This document shows positions 49,288 through 58,691 of a stretch of DNA of 64,000 nucleotides, piece after piece. The notes under the pieces were generated by a model. It saw nothing but the letters and a program-made list of their open reading frames with translations, did not search any database and was not told the DNA's origin. How positions within the stretch are numbered: position 1 is the first letter of the stretch; each line of letters begins with the position of its first letter. Both the position numbers and the translations under genes were made by a program. Location: NCBI GenBank assembly GCA_049841155.1, contig JASGHI010000003.1, positions 1 through 64,000 of the forward strand, read 5' to 3'. The DNA comes from ZC4RG30 sp049841155. Lineage in GTDB: Bacteria; Pseudomonadota; Gammaproteobacteria; Steroidobacterales; Steroidobacteraceae.

Positions 49288-50244
49288 TCATGGCGGGGTG
49301 GCGCAGACTGATTTGGCCGCCACGCGGCTGGCAGCGAGATCCCAGACACCGGTTCCAACGGACTTGAAGACGAAGGGTCCGTCGGAGTTTCGCCCATTGC
49401 GCAGCAAAGAACCGAGGGAATGCACCTTGGTCCAGTCGACGCCTGCACGCAGCAGATCGCCTGCCTCAACCCGCGCTCCGACCACATCATCGCAGCAGAC
49501 GACGCTGCCATTGAGTGTGACCTCGCCGATCTCGGCCATGTCGGGCTGGAATGCCCCGACACCGATGACCAGGCGGCCGTGTCTTGCCGGCTCGTCGTAC
49601 AGGGGTTCGGTGCTGCTCGTCAGCATGATGACCGCACCGACACTATCGGGGATTGCGTCGGGGCAGGGTGCGATGCGCCGGTGGATGTGGCGCAGGTTTT
49701 CGCTGAATGCCGCGGCCGAGCGCTGATTCCGGCCTCGCACCCAGATCTGGATCTCCGGATACACCTCGCTGAATGCCTGGACATGATGGCGCGCCTGCGC
49801 ACCGGTGCCGAAAAGCACGACTTCCCTGGGTTGCGTTGCGGCGAGCTCGCGGATGGCCAACAGCGTGATCGCTGCGGTGCGGCGGCCGGTGACTTCCGGG
49901 CCATCCAGCAAGAACAATGGCCTGCCGGTCGCGGCATCGCAGACTGTGACAATGCCGTGGATGGTGGGAAGGCCGCGCCTGGCATTGCCGGGCTGAATGC
50001 TCACCAGCTTGTGGATGCCGATGTCCGAAGCCGTGGCCGGCATGCTCAGCAGCATTCCTTCCGGACCTATTGGGACCGCCATCCGCTCGGGACTGCGGAT
50101 TGCGCCCGCGTCGTATTCGCGCGCCGCATCGGCCAGCGCGTCGATTAGCGAGCGATAACCCAGCAGTTCGGCCGTGCATGCCTGGTCGAAGACGGGAAGG
50201 GCCGAATCATGTCGGATGGTGATCGCATTGGCGTTTTGCGACAT
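49288..50244 (-). CDS. Delta1-pyrroline/piperideine-2-carboxylate reductase family protein
   Basis: A 318-residue member of the ornithine cyclodeaminase/mu-crystallin family. It has MLLSMPATASDIGIHKLVSIQPGNARRGLPTI, the DGPEVTGRRTAAITLLA substrate loop and the Rossmann motif LFGTGAQARHHVQAF. These match LhpI-type reductases, which turn Delta1-pyrroline-2-carboxylate into L-proline (trans-3-hydroxyproline route) or piperideine-2-carboxylate into L-pipecolate. putA lies 3 kb away and an ALDH7 gene 5 kb away, so either the proline or the pipecolate use fits. Ornithine cyclodeaminase activity is less likely. Confidence 0.8.
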   Translation of the reverse strand: MSQNANAITIRHDSALPVFDQACTAELLGYRSLIDALADAAREYDAGAIRSPERMAVPIGPEGMLLSMPATASDIGIHKLVSIQPGNARRGLPTIHGIVTVCDAATGRPLFLLDGPEVTGRRTAAITLLAIRELAATQPREVVLFGTGAQARHHVQAFSEVYPEIQIWVRGRNQRSAAAFSENLRHIHRRIAPCPDAIPDSVGAVIMLTSSTEPLYDEPARHGRLVIGVGAFQPDMAEIGEVTLNGSVVCCDDVVGARVEAGDLLRAGVDWTKVHSLGSLLRNGRNSDGPFVFKSVGTGVWDLAASRVAAKSVCATPP

Positions 50245-50298
50245 CGGAACCTTTGATACACGACAGCTACAACGTAGCTTATCTTACATTTGTTTCCT

Positions 50299-50327
50299 AT
50301 AATAGATTTATTATCCATATGGAATAA
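50299..50327. promoter_or_regulatory. Palindromic operator/promoter region between divergent genes
   Basis: The AT-rich 145-bp spacer holds two adjacent palindromes: ATAATA-GATT-TATTAT (50299-50314) and CCATATGG (50315-50322), the latter flanked by TTAT/AATAA. They are good candidate sites for the XRE-cupin regulator, which would control itself and the reductase gene. Confidence 0.5.
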
Positions 50328-50389
50328 GTGTTGTTTTAAAAGAAAAAAATCTGGATAATTCAGGAGCTTTGCAACAAGGAGCTGGTGGC

Positions 50390-51070
50390 GTGGCTATTCG
50401 TTCGGTAACGGAAACAATCAGGTCGCAGCCTTCGAAAACGATGCGTGGCGTCCCCGCTTCCGCCAGCCTGGTTGCCTTGGCCCTGGGGCAGCGGATCCGC
50501 ACCTTGCGCGCCGCCAGAGGATGGACGCTTGAGCGCACCAGTCAGGCCAGCGGACTGGCGCGCTCGACGCTTTCGAAAATCGAGAACGGGCAGATGTCGC
50601 CCACGCACGACGCGCTGCTCAAGCTCGCGGCGGGGTTCGGCATCGATGTGAGCGAACTGTTCGCAACGCACCAGGAACCGATGGGTGTCGGCCGCCGCAG
50701 CATCTCGCGGGCTGATACGGGCACGCTGCACGACACGCCGTATTACAAGCATGTGTTGCTGTGCAATGACTTATCCAACAAATGCATGATGCCGTTCCTG
50801 ACGACGGTGACAGCTCGCAGCTTCGATGAGTTCGATGACTGGAGCCGGCATGCCGGCGAAGAGTTTGTCTATGTGCTCAGCGGTGCCGTGCGTCTCTTTA
50901 CAGAATGCTACGAGCCGGTCGATATGCAGATCGGTGACAGCTGGTACATCGACTCACGCATGGGTCATCAGATCATCAGTATCAGTGACGAAGATGCGCA
51001 GCTGCTTTGGATAAGCGCGACCAGCTCACGCAACAGCAATGGTCTGGCCGGCGGTCTGCAGCATCCCTGA
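50390..51070 (+). CDS. XRE-cupin transcriptional regulator
   Basis: A 226-residue regulator with a HipB/XRE helix-turn-helix at residues 32-90 (LGQRIRTLRAARGWTLERTS, LARSTLSKIENGQMSPTHDA) and a C-terminal cupin at about 125-205 (HAGEEFVYVLSGAVRLFTE, IDSRMGHQI). This architecture (PuuR/SutR-like) senses small nitrogen compounds or amino acids. The GTG at 50390 has AAGGAG 8 bp upstream. Divergent from the reductase gene. Confidence 0.88.
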   Translation: MAIRSVTETIRSQPSKTMRGVPASASLVALALGQRIRTLRAARGWTLERTSQASGLARSTLSKIENGQMSPTHDALLKLAAGFGIDVSELFATHQEPMGVGRRSISRADTGTLHDTPYYKHVLLCNDLSNKCMMPFLTTVTARSFDEFDDWSRHAGEEFVYVLSGAVRLFTECYEPVDMQIGDSWYIDSRMGHQIISISDEDAQLLWISATSSRNSNGLAGGLQHP

Positions 51071-51374
51071 CAGAAGTTGGGATGAGTTTGCCCCGGGAAT
51101 TTCCGGGAGATTGTTGATCGCAGGCGGGCTGAAGCGGTCCGGATTTTCTGCGTTCGCTTGAACGCCGGAGCGCTTCAACGAGAGCGCGGTATTGCACCAA
51201 CTTGGCGTGTCTGTTTGCACGTGCGCACCGGATTGGTGAGCACGTGGAGCGCGTGAAAGAATCATCCGCCTTCCTTCAGTTTTTTCGATGCCACGATTCT
51301 GAAATTCGCTCTGGTAATCGCTCCTGACAGATTCCAATCTTCGAACACAATTGAATTAATCGGGGGGTTGCTCA
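51071..51374. other. Intergenic region before TonB receptor 1
   Basis: 304 bp without a gene. It holds copy A of the repeated element (51271-51342) in its last third; nothing else recognisable was seen in the first 200 bp. Confidence 0.7.
51271..51342 (+). promoter_or_regulatory. Repeated upstream element, copy A
   Basis: TTCCTTCAGTTTTTTCGATG, then CCACGATTCTGAAATTCGCT, CTGGTAATCGCTCC and ending TTCCAATCTTCG. It is closest to copy C, with similarity continuing past the core into TTGAATT. It ends 33 bp before the start codon of TonB receptor 1. Confidence 0.88.
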
Positions 51375-53699
51375 ATGAAGGCGCGATTCAACAACAGCGA
51401 TTCGCCATCAGATGGCGTGATCGATCGCCTGCCGGTGGTTGCCGCGGTGGCTTGTGCCGTGACTGCGCTTTTTCCGGCGGCCACGACGCGAGCAGCCGAG
51501 GATGCACAGGGTATCGCGCTGGATGAAGTCATCGTCACGGCGCAGAAGCGCGACGAGAATGTGCGTGACGTTCCGAGCAGCCTGTCGGTGATCAGCGGGG
51601 ACAATCTGAAGACCCGGCAAATCGTCAGCATTGACGATCTCGCCCGCTCCGTTCCCAACCTCTCCATCACCACCCAGGGAAAAAGCGGCCAGGGGCAGTA
51701 TGCGGTTCGCGGTGTCAGCTCTCCCGGCACACCGGGCACCATAGGGCAGCCGACCGTCGGCATGTATATCGATGACGTATCGATATCGACGCCCACGGGT
51801 GGTTCCCGCTCGGGGTTCACCGCGCCCAATATCTTCGACGTCGCCCGTGTCGAGGTTCTGCGCGGACCACAGGGAACTCTGTATGGCTCGGGCGCGATGG
51901 GTGGCACCATCCGCTTCATCAGCAATGAGCCTGATCTGCACAGTTTCCGAACTTCGCTGCTGGCTTCGCTGTCGAACACGGATGGCTCTTCCGGGCTCAG
52001 CTACGTGACACAGGGCGTGGTCAACGTGCCGCTGATCGAAGGGAGTCTGGGTTTGCGCATCGGAGCCAGGGTAAGCGAAGAACAGGGCTACATCGACACC
52101 ACGAATCTGATCACCGGCAAGGTTTCTGAGAACGTGCAGAAAACCCAGGTGGTTCGCGCATCGCTGAAATACGAGTCCACGGATGGTTCTCTCACAGTGC
52201 TGCCGGCGGTCTTCGCGCAGCGTGACCGGCCTGACGGCAGCTTCAACCACAGTCCCGCGGCCGGCAATACCGCCGAAACTCGTGTGGATCTGGTCACCCG
52301 CGATGAAGTGTTTGTCCCCAGCCTGACGATCAAGAAGAGCTTCAGTCTGGGAACCCTGACATCGGCGACCAGCTATTTCTACCGCGATTCCGTCAATGTG
52401 ACCGATCGATCGGTGCAGACCGCGGCACCCGCACTGGGCTTCATCTGGGTTACGCCGTACTACCTTACGGCTGATGTAACCCAGGTCGCCGAAGAGCTCC
52501 GGTTTGCTTCCAAGAGCATGGAGGAATCCGGTCTGCCCATCTCCTGGCTGGTCGGCGCCTATGGATCCCGCCATCGAACAGTGGGCGATGCCCGGATGGT
52601 GTTCAGCGACTACACCAACTTTGTGCCTGCCGTGAACAATGCGTACGCCGCCAACCCGGATCGCGCCGCCTACATCCTGACCTTCGGCGACGACATGTAC
52701 ACGCAGATATCGAGCGCCACCATCACGCAGTACGCCGCCTTCGGCGAATTCAGCTGGAGGCCCATCGGACCGCTGACGTTGACCGCCGGTCTGCGCTACA
52801 TGACCGCGACCAACAGCGCTGACAATTTCAGCAGCGGCCTCTACCAGGGCTTTACCGCTTCATATGCGGAGAAACTCAAATCGAACGCCACGACCCCGAA
52901 GCTTGCGGCCCACTACGCCATCAGTGACACGGTGTCGGTATACGCCAATGCCATCAACGGCTTCCGCCTCGGCGGTGTGGGTCAGCCGGTGCCGACCAAC
53001 CCCAACTCCGTGATCGGCGCGACGTGCATCCAGGCCCTGGCGCAGAACGGCCTCACCAAGTCGCCGACAACCTACGCTGCGGATTCCCTGTGGAACTATG
53101 AATTGGGAACCAAGGGCATCTACTTCGACAACCGACTCTCCGTCGATGTGGCGGTGTACTACATCAGGTGGAGCGACGTGCAGCAGCCCATCGGCCTCGG
53201 GAATTGCCAGTACGGCTATGTCATCAACGCCGGTCTTGCCGAGAGCAAGGGCGTCGACGCGGAGATCCGGGCGAGGTTGACGCGGCAGCTGGAACTGTCT
53301 CTTGCGGGCAGCATCACGCGTGCCACGATCACCAACGCTGTCCGCGGCTCCGGCACTGCCGATGGCGACTGGCTGCTCGGTGTGCCGCGCTACCAGTTCA
53401 ACGCCGGCGGCAGTTTTTCCCAGCCGTTTCAGAGCTTCGTCGTCGACGCGAACGTGAACGGACGATGGGTGGGCCCCAGCCGCGGCGGCTTTGTGCCGAC
53501 CCGCGTTGGATACAATCAGAGCGGGTACTTTCTGCTGGACGCCAGTGCGGGTCTGAATTTCGGCACTTTCCGCGTGGCGATACAGGGCAAGAACCTGCTT
53601 AATTCGAACACGGTTCTCTCGCAAGCGTCTGCCGCGCCGCAGTATGTATACAGCCTGCAACCACGCACCGTGGGCCTCCAGATGGAGGCGAATTTCTGA
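51375..53699 (+). CDS. TonB-dependent outer-membrane receptor 1
   Basis: A 774-residue receptor. It has a long leader (MKARFNNSDS... ending TTRAAED), a TonB-box/plug start at LDEVIVTAQKRDENVRDVPS, the plug core YAVRGVSSPG, PTVGMYIDDV and RVEVLRGPQGTLYGSGAMGG, then a 22-strand-type barrel ending QPRTVGLQMEANF with a terminal aromatic residue. It belongs to the large class of receptors for organic substrates in sphingomonads and Steroidobacter. The ligand is unknown. It is driven from copy A of the element and followed by a terminator. Confidence 0.93.
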   Translation: MKARFNNSDSPSDGVIDRLPVVAAVACAVTALFPAATTRAAEDAQGIALDEVIVTAQKRDENVRDVPSSLSVISGDNLKTRQIVSIDDLARSVPNLSITTQGKSGQGQYAVRGVSSPGTPGTIGQPTVGMYIDDVSISTPTGGSRSGFTAPNIFDVARVEVLRGPQGTLYGSGAMGGTIRFISNEPDLHSFRTSLLASLSNTDGSSGLSYVTQGVVNVPLIEGSLGLRIGARVSEEQGYIDTTNLITGKVSENVQKTQVVRASLKYESTDGSLTVLPAVFAQRDRPDGSFNHSPAAGNTAETRVDLVTRDEVFVPSLTIKKSFSLGTLTSATSYFYRDSVNVTDRSVQTAAPALGFIWVTPYYLTADVTQVAEELRFASKSMEESGLPISWLVGAYGSRHRTVGDARMVFSDYTNFVPAVNNAYAANPDRAAYILTFGDDMYTQISSATITQYAAFGEFSWRPIGPLTLTAGLRYMTATNSADNFSSGLYQGFTASYAEKLKSNATTPKLAAHYAISDTVSVYANAINGFRLGGVGQPVPTNPNSVIGATCIQALAQNGLTKSPTTYAADSLWNYELGTKGIYFDNRLSVDVAVYYIRWSDVQQPIGLGNCQYGYVINAGLAESKGVDAEIRARLTRQLELSLAGSITRATITNAVRGSGTADGDWLLGVPRYQFNAGGSFSQPFQSFVVDANVNGRWVGPSRGGFVPTRVGYNQSGYFLLDASAGLNFGTFRVAIQGKNLLNSNTVLSQASAAPQYVYSLQPRTVGLQMEANF

Positions 53700-53707
53700 C
53701 TTGCATA

Positions 53708-53741
53708 GAGGGTGGCGGCCGCGTCCTGCGGCCGCCCTTTA
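53708..53741 (+). terminator. Rho-independent terminator after TonB receptor 1
   Basis: A 9-bp perfect stem GGCGGCCGC/GCGGCCGCC with a GTCCT loop and extended A-G/C-T pairing, followed by CTTTA, starts about 10 bp past the receptor stop. Confidence 0.75.
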
Positions 53742-53768
53742 CGCAGGCCTGAGACGGGTTGAATTCTC

Positions 53769-54854
53769 ATGACGTCAACTGCATCACGATCTGTAAGTCC
53801 GAGAGTGTTGATTGCAAGTGTCGCCGGCAGCGCCATCGAGTGGTTCGACTACTTTCTGTATGGTGCCTTCGCCTCGATTGTATTAAACCGGCTGCTTTTC
53901 CCCGTGGAGGATCCGACGGTCAGCCTGCTGCCCACCTACCAGCAGATCGGGATACTGGCTCCCATACGGCTCATCCTGCTGCGAATCGTTCAGGGCATTG
54001 GTATTGGCGGCGAATGGGCCGGGGCATTGCTGCTTGCCTACGAATACGCACCCGCCGATCGGCATGCTTCTGTCCACCGCCTGTGCGGGCTTCGTGTCCA
54101 CTTTGCCGGATCATCAGCTCTACACATGGGGATGGCGCATTCCCTTCCTGTTCAGCATCTGCCTGGTGCTGCTCGGGCTCTGGGTGCGGCGCAGCGTGGA
54201 TGAAACACCAGAATTCAAGGTATTGCAGGCTTGAGCTGGCGTTGCCAAGAGTCCTCTGCGCCAGGTTCTCGCCAAGCAGCGGCGCGAGATTGCAGTGACC
54301 GTCGCTGCCAAGTTCGTCGAAACGGCTCCCTATTACACATTCACGATCTTCATCATCGGTTACGCAACGCAACAGATCGGCCATTCGAGAGGCTCGGTGC
54401 TCAATGTGCTGACGCTGGTTTCACTGGCAACGGCGATTCCGCTGATGGGGTGGATCTCGGACAGAATCGGCCGCAAGACGCTTTTCGTCATGGGCTGCGT
54501 GGGCATTGCCTGGGTGACGCCCGTCTATTTCATGCTGGTTGACCAGGGGCGGTTGTGGACGCTGGCGCTGGCCCTGGTGCTCACTCTGGGTCTGGTATGG
54601 CCGATGGTCACTTCAGTGCTGGGTACGATGTTCTCCGAAATGTTCAGAGCGGAAGTCCGGTATTCGGGAATCAGCTAGGGGTACCAGATCGGCGCCGCTC
54701 ATCGGAGTGCTCCTGCTGGGAGCATTCGGTGGGTGGAGCGGCATCGCGGTCTACGTGGCCGGCACTGCATTGCTGTCGGCATGCGCCGTTTTGTGGGGTG
54801 GGCGGCGGCTCGATCCAGTGGTGCTGGAGAGCTTGTGCCGGAGGCGTGATGTAG
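53769..54854 (+). pseudogene. Decayed MHS-family MFS transporter
   Basis: Remains of a metabolite:H+ symporter (MHS) gene. The start is normal (SAIEWFDYFLYGAFASIVLNR), but the chain jumps from FPVEDPTVS to LLPTYQQIG, missing the segment 2-3 region with its G-D-R-x-G-R motif (about 80 residues). It then frameshifts at YAPADR near 54065 into PIGMLLSTACAGFVSTLPD, stops after TPEFKVLQA (TGA near 54233), resumes at FVETAPYYTFTIF..., meets an in-frame TAG near 54676 (RYSGIS-stop-GYQIGAA) and loses more bases just after. Several independent lesions mark a true pseudogene. Confidence 0.85.
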
Positions 54855-54981
54855 CGCGAGCGACAAGGGATTCCGAGACCGCTACCCGTTCATGGAGCTG
54901 CCTCCGGTGGTTGGAAGACTTCCGGAGGCGTGAGGCTGCAGAATGTGCAAGGCGTGGACAATACCATGAGGGAAAGATCGT

Positions 54982-56526
54982 ATGGCGCAGAATGCAATTC
55001 ACAAGAACCCAGGGGCCAGCGACGCCGCCTCCGTGCTGGAGATGCTGGGCGTAGCGGCCGGCGATTGCACCGGCGGTGATCTGAAAGTTCTTTCGCCCGT
55101 GGACGGCGCGCAGATCGGAGCCGTCAGGACGCACGACGCGGGCGATGTCGACCGCATGGTGAATATGGCGCAGGCGGCGTTCCGTCAATGGCGCACCGTA
55201 CCTGCGCCCGTCCGCGGGGAATTCGTGCGGCTGCTTGGGGAGGAGCTGCGCGCACACAAGGAAGCGCTGGGCCGCCTTGTCACGCTGGAGGCCGGGAAGA
55301 TTCTGTCCGAAGGGTTGGGTGAAGTGCAGGAGATGATCGACATCTGCGACTTCGCTGTGGGGCTGTCTCGGCAGCTCTACGGCCTGACCATTGCGTCGGA
55401 GCGCCCCGGTCACCATATGCGGGAAGTGTGGCAGCCGCTGGGCCCCGTCGCCGTGATCTCCGCTTTCAATTTTCCGGTCGCGGTGTGGTCATGGAATGCG
55501 GCGCTGGCGTTCGTGTGCGGCAATCCGGTGATATGGAAGCCTTCGGAGAAAACGCCGCTGACGGCATTGGCCTGTGGCGCGATAGTGGAGCGGGCCATGG
55601 TGCGTTTCCGCAACGCGGGGCACGAGGTGCCGGAGCGGCTTTCGCAGATCCTGATCGGCGACTCGAAGGTGGGCGATGTGCTGGTCGGCCATCCGCATGT
55701 GCCGCTGGTCAGCGCGACAGGCAGCACGCGGATGGGCCGCGCCGTGAATGAGCGCGTGGCCCGGCGGCTGGGCAAGTGCCTGCTGGAGTTGGGTGGCAAC
55801 AACGGGATGATCGTCGCGCCTAGCGCGGATCTCGACATGGCCGTGCGGGCGATATTGTTTGGTGCCGTCGGCACGGCGGGGCAGCGTTGCACGACTCTGC
55901 GCCGCCTGTTCGTACATGAAAGCCTGCAGGACAAATTGCTGCCGATGCTGGAGAAGGCCTATGCCTCCATCCGCGTGGGGAATCCGCTAGATTCCCGCAC
56001 GCTGGTCGGGCCTCTAATCGACCAGGCGTCGTTCGACAACATGCGGGCCGCGTTGGTGCAGGCGCAGAAAGAGGGCGGCCGCGTTCTACTGGGCGGTGAA
56101 CGCGTGACGGTGGGGGCAGGTGGTTACTATGTCGAGCCCGCCCTAGTCTCCATGCCGGATCAATCGGCGATTGTCCGGCACGAAACCTTCGCCCCTATCT
56201 TGTATGTCATGACGTACCGGGATTTCGATGCGGTCGTGGATCTGCACAACGCCGTGCCGCAGGGGCTTTCATCCTGCATCTTCACCACGGATGTGCGAGA
56301 AGCAGAGCGCTTCCTGTCGGCGACGGGCAGCGACTGCGGCATCGCCAACGTCAATATCGGCCCCAGCGGCGCGGAGATAGGCGGCGCATTCGGCGGCGAA
56401 AAGGAAACCGGTGGCGGGCGCGAAAGCGGTTCGGACGCATGGAGGGCGTACATGCGGCGACAGACGCAGACGGTGAACTATTCCACTGCTCTGCCGCTGG
56501 CGCAGGGCGTGGTATTCGACCTCTAG
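54982..56526 (+). CDS. ALDH7-type aldehyde dehydrogenase (aminoadipate-semialdehyde type)
   Basis: A 514-residue NAD(P)-dependent dehydrogenase. The N-terminal half has SAFNFPVAVWSWNAALAFVCGN and KPSEKTPLTA; the catalytic block reads LELGGNNGMIV and FGAVGTAGQRCTTLRRLFVHE, which matches the ALDH7/antiquitin branch (AmaB, Pcd). These enzymes oxidise piperideine-6-carboxylate/2-aminoadipate 6-semialdehyde in lysine and pipecolate degradation. It has a good ribosome site (GAGGGAAAG). Its partner could be the piperideine-2-carboxylate reductase homolog 5 kb upstream; a pipecolate oxidase is not present here. Confidence 0.85.
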   Translation: MAQNAIHKNPGASDAASVLEMLGVAAGDCTGGDLKVLSPVDGAQIGAVRTHDAGDVDRMVNMAQAAFRQWRTVPAPVRGEFVRLLGEELRAHKEALGRLVTLEAGKILSEGLGEVQEMIDICDFAVGLSRQLYGLTIASERPGHHMREVWQPLGPVAVISAFNFPVAVWSWNAALAFVCGNPVIWKPSEKTPLTALACGAIVERAMVRFRNAGHEVPERLSQILIGDSKVGDVLVGHPHVPLVSATGSTRMGRAVNERVARRLGKCLLELGGNNGMIVAPSADLDMAVRAILFGAVGTAGQRCTTLRRLFVHESLQDKLLPMLEKAYASIRVGNPLDSRTLVGPLIDQASFDNMRAALVQAQKEGGRVLLGGERVTVGAGGYYVEPALVSMPDQSAIVRHETFAPILYVMTYRDFDAVVDLHNAVPQGLSSCIFTTDVREAERFLSATGSDCGIANVNIGPSGAEIGGAFGGEKETGGGRESGSDAWRAYMRRQTQTVNYSTALPLAQGVVFDL

Positions 56527-56639
56527 GGAATCTCTGAAAAACCCGCCATGACAGCGGGCATTTCAGTGCGATGGGGGGAAGGCAAGAGAATGTGCTGCAT
56601 CGAGAGCTTCCCGCCTACCGATGCGCGGACGGTACCGTA

Positions 56640-56673
56640 AAAGAGAAACGGCACGAAGCCTGCGGGCTTCGTG
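56640..56673 (-). terminator. Rho-independent terminator of the NCS1 permease gene
   Basis: On the minus strand, a perfect 9-bp stem CACGAAGCC/GGCTTCGTG with a four-base loop is followed by CCGTTTCTCTTTTA, just past the permease stop codon. A weaker hairpin (CCCGC/GCGGG at about 56540-56560) could serve the convergent ALDH gene. Confidence 0.8.
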
Positions 56674-56684
56674 GCCGTGACCGT

Positions 56685-58307
56685 TCAGGCTACGGCATCC
56701 CCTTCACACAATCGCCTGCCGCCCGCGCTCACGACGGATTCGTGCTCGGCAAGGCAGGCTTTGCGGTAGCTGCTGTTGATTGCGGCGCAGGCCGTGCAAA
56801 TCGCCGGGCTGCCTGCCACGCTGGGATCGCGATCCATCTCGATTGCTATGTAGCTGCGCTCGCAGACGTGACACTGCACCCGCGCCTCCCAGACATTCTT
56901 GACTTCGTTGCGCGGATCGCCGCTTCTCTGCAGCAGAACCTTGCGGCGTTGACGTTGATACGTCAGCGCGAACAGGATTCCGCTGACGGCAAACACCACG
57001 GGAGTCGACCAGACGATACCGGCGGTGCCTCCGAACTGGTAGAAGAGCACGCCGAGCACGGAGCTGCCGATCCAGATCCAGGCGCCGGCGCTGAAGCTCG
57101 CAAGCCGGCCCGGGCGGAACTCGGTTAGCTTGTCCTTCTCCATGATCACGTGTACCAGCAGGACGCTGACCCAGGAAGCGATGAAGGCCCCCTGCCATGC
57201 CAGCGCCACCAGCAGATAGTTCATCACGTCGGTGAGCATGAAGACGTAGATGATGGCGCCGCAGACCAGAACGGCCCCGACCCGCGAGATCTTGTGACGA
57301 AACAGTCTCGTCCAGAGATCTTCCATGTTGGTCGAGGCGACGTAGAAGTTGGCGGTGTTGATGCGCGCTTGGGTCACCCAGACCAGCAGCAAGCCCCAGC
57401 CACCCATCAGCGTGATGATGAACTCGACGATGGTTTCCGAAGAGACCCCGCCGGTCAGTCCGGCCGCGTACGCGATGAAGATGCCCAGCAAGCCGTTGGC
57501 GAGGTAAACGAAGACATAGAAGACAGGTCCGAAGGTGGACATGCCGTTGGCCTTGGAGTCCTCGACCTTGCCGAAGCGGGCGAAGTCCACGGTGAACATG
57601 ATCAGCACCAGGACGCCGAGGTAGACGAAGAACGCGTACAGCCAGCCCGAAGCGGAGAGGGCGGGGACGCTTGCGGGCACGTGCGTCAGCCAGCCGCTGG
57701 TGTCGACACGGCGCGCGGCTAGGATGACCACGAGGATCAAGCCGACCCAGTAAATGGGCAGCAGGACGGCATTGTATTTGTCCATCCAGCGCCGGATCCC
57801 TCCAATGACCAGAGGCAGGTTCATCGCGACGGCGATGGCGTACCAGACGCGAATGTCGAGTCCGCCGAAGAAGGCGTGCAAGGCGTGAGCGATGACGGTA
57901 CTTTCGAATACCGCGTAGTACATCGCCGTGGCCGTGAGGATCAGGGGCGCGACGATGGATCCCGTAGCGCCGAACAATCTCTTCGAAACCAGCGCGACGG
58001 TCAGTCCGGTATCGGCTGCAAACCGCGAAGTGACGTACCCCAGGGCGCCGAATACGATGCAGGCGAGCACGATGCCTATCAAGGTGTCCACCGTGCCCAC
58101 CACGGCGGCGAGGGTCGCCGCCGTAACCAGGTAGAACATGCCGCTGACCAGCGAATACCACGACATGGACAGCGACTTCTTGCTGGCGCGCCATGAATGC
58201 GGGACGACGTGGGTCGTGTAATCCTCGGTTGCTGCATCTTTCACGACGCGAGGATCATCGACGAAGCTGACTACGAGGGGTGCCAATTCTCGATCTGGAG
58301 CGGGCAT
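56685..58307 (-). CDS. NCS1-type permease with C-terminal zinc-ribbon-like tail
   Basis: A 540-residue transporter of the nucleobase:cation symporter-1 family (cytosine, purine, allantoin, hydantoin). About 12 membrane segments are seen, beginning SLSMSWYSLVSGMFYLVTAA. Conserved parts include VSKRLFGATGSIVAPLIL, FTVDFARFGKVEDSK and WVTQARINTANFYVAS. After the last helix a soluble tail of about 80 residues holds CHVC-x22-CTAC, a zinc-ribbon-like arrangement not usual for this family. The ATG at 58307 follows GGAAGGAAG. The substrate is probably a cyclic nitrogen compound. Confidence 0.85.
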   Translation of the reverse strand: MPAPDRELAPLVVSFVDDPRVVKDAATEDYTTHVVPHSWRASKKSLSMSWYSLVSGMFYLVTAATLAAVVGTVDTLIGIVLACIVFGALGYVTSRFAADTGLTVALVSKRLFGATGSIVAPLILTATAMYYAVFESTVIAHALHAFFGGLDIRVWYAIAVAMNLPLVIGGIRRWMDKYNAVLLPIYWVGLILVVILAARRVDTSGWLTHVPASVPALSASGWLYAFFVYLGVLVLIMFTVDFARFGKVEDSKANGMSTFGPVFYVFVYLANGLLGIFIAYAAGLTGGVSSETIVEFIITLMGGWGLLLVWVTQARINTANFYVASTNMEDLWTRLFRHKISRVGAVLVCGAIIYVFMLTDVMNYLLVALAWQGAFIASWVSVLLVHVIMEKDKLTEFRPGRLASFSAGAWIWIGSSVLGVLFYQFGGTAGIVWSTPVVFAVSGILFALTYQRQRRKVLLQRSGDPRNEVKNVWEARVQCHVCERSYIAIEMDRDPSVAGSPAICTACAAINSSYRKACLAEHESVVSAGGRRLCEGDAVA

Positions 58308-58691
58308 GATTCTTCCTTCCAAGTGATGACCCCGTCGCAAGCGACGGCATCGAACATCGGATTCATCGCGATTCCAATATCGTCCGAGTGGCACCGCGCG
58401 GCTCGCGGCGGCGCGCGCTACAACTACTGCTTAATAATATTGTCGTGTCGGTCTGCGGTCGCGTGATCGAGTTTGAACTCGACGTGAAGGCCTTGGAATG
58501 GTAACGCAAGATGAAATATTTATAACACAGTAAAACCAAGAGGACGGCTTCCCCGCCGGGGCCGCACCTTTCGGTTTTTTCGATGTCATGATTCTATAAA
58601 TCATTCTGGTAATCGCTGCCGGCAGCTTCCAATCTTGTAGCTGTCTTTGATTTTTCTGTGCGTAAGGCTGTTGCTGTTGTTGGGGCTGGAA
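58308..58691. other. Divergent intergenic region with copy B of the element
   Basis: 384 bp between the NCS1 permease and DUF6152 copy 2. It holds the repeated element (58567-58637). The left part includes an AT-rich stretch (58425-58545) that may carry the permease promoter, for example TGCTTAATAATATTGTCG. Confidence 0.6.
58567..58637 (+). promoter_or_regulatory. Repeated upstream element, copy B
   Basis: CCTTTCGGTTTTTTCGATGT, then CATGATTCTATAAATCATTC, TGGTAATCGCTGCC and ending TTCCAATCTTG. It is the most diverged centre of the four copies (TATAAATCA instead of GAAATTCGT). It ends 55 bp before the DUF6152 start codon. Confidence 0.82.
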
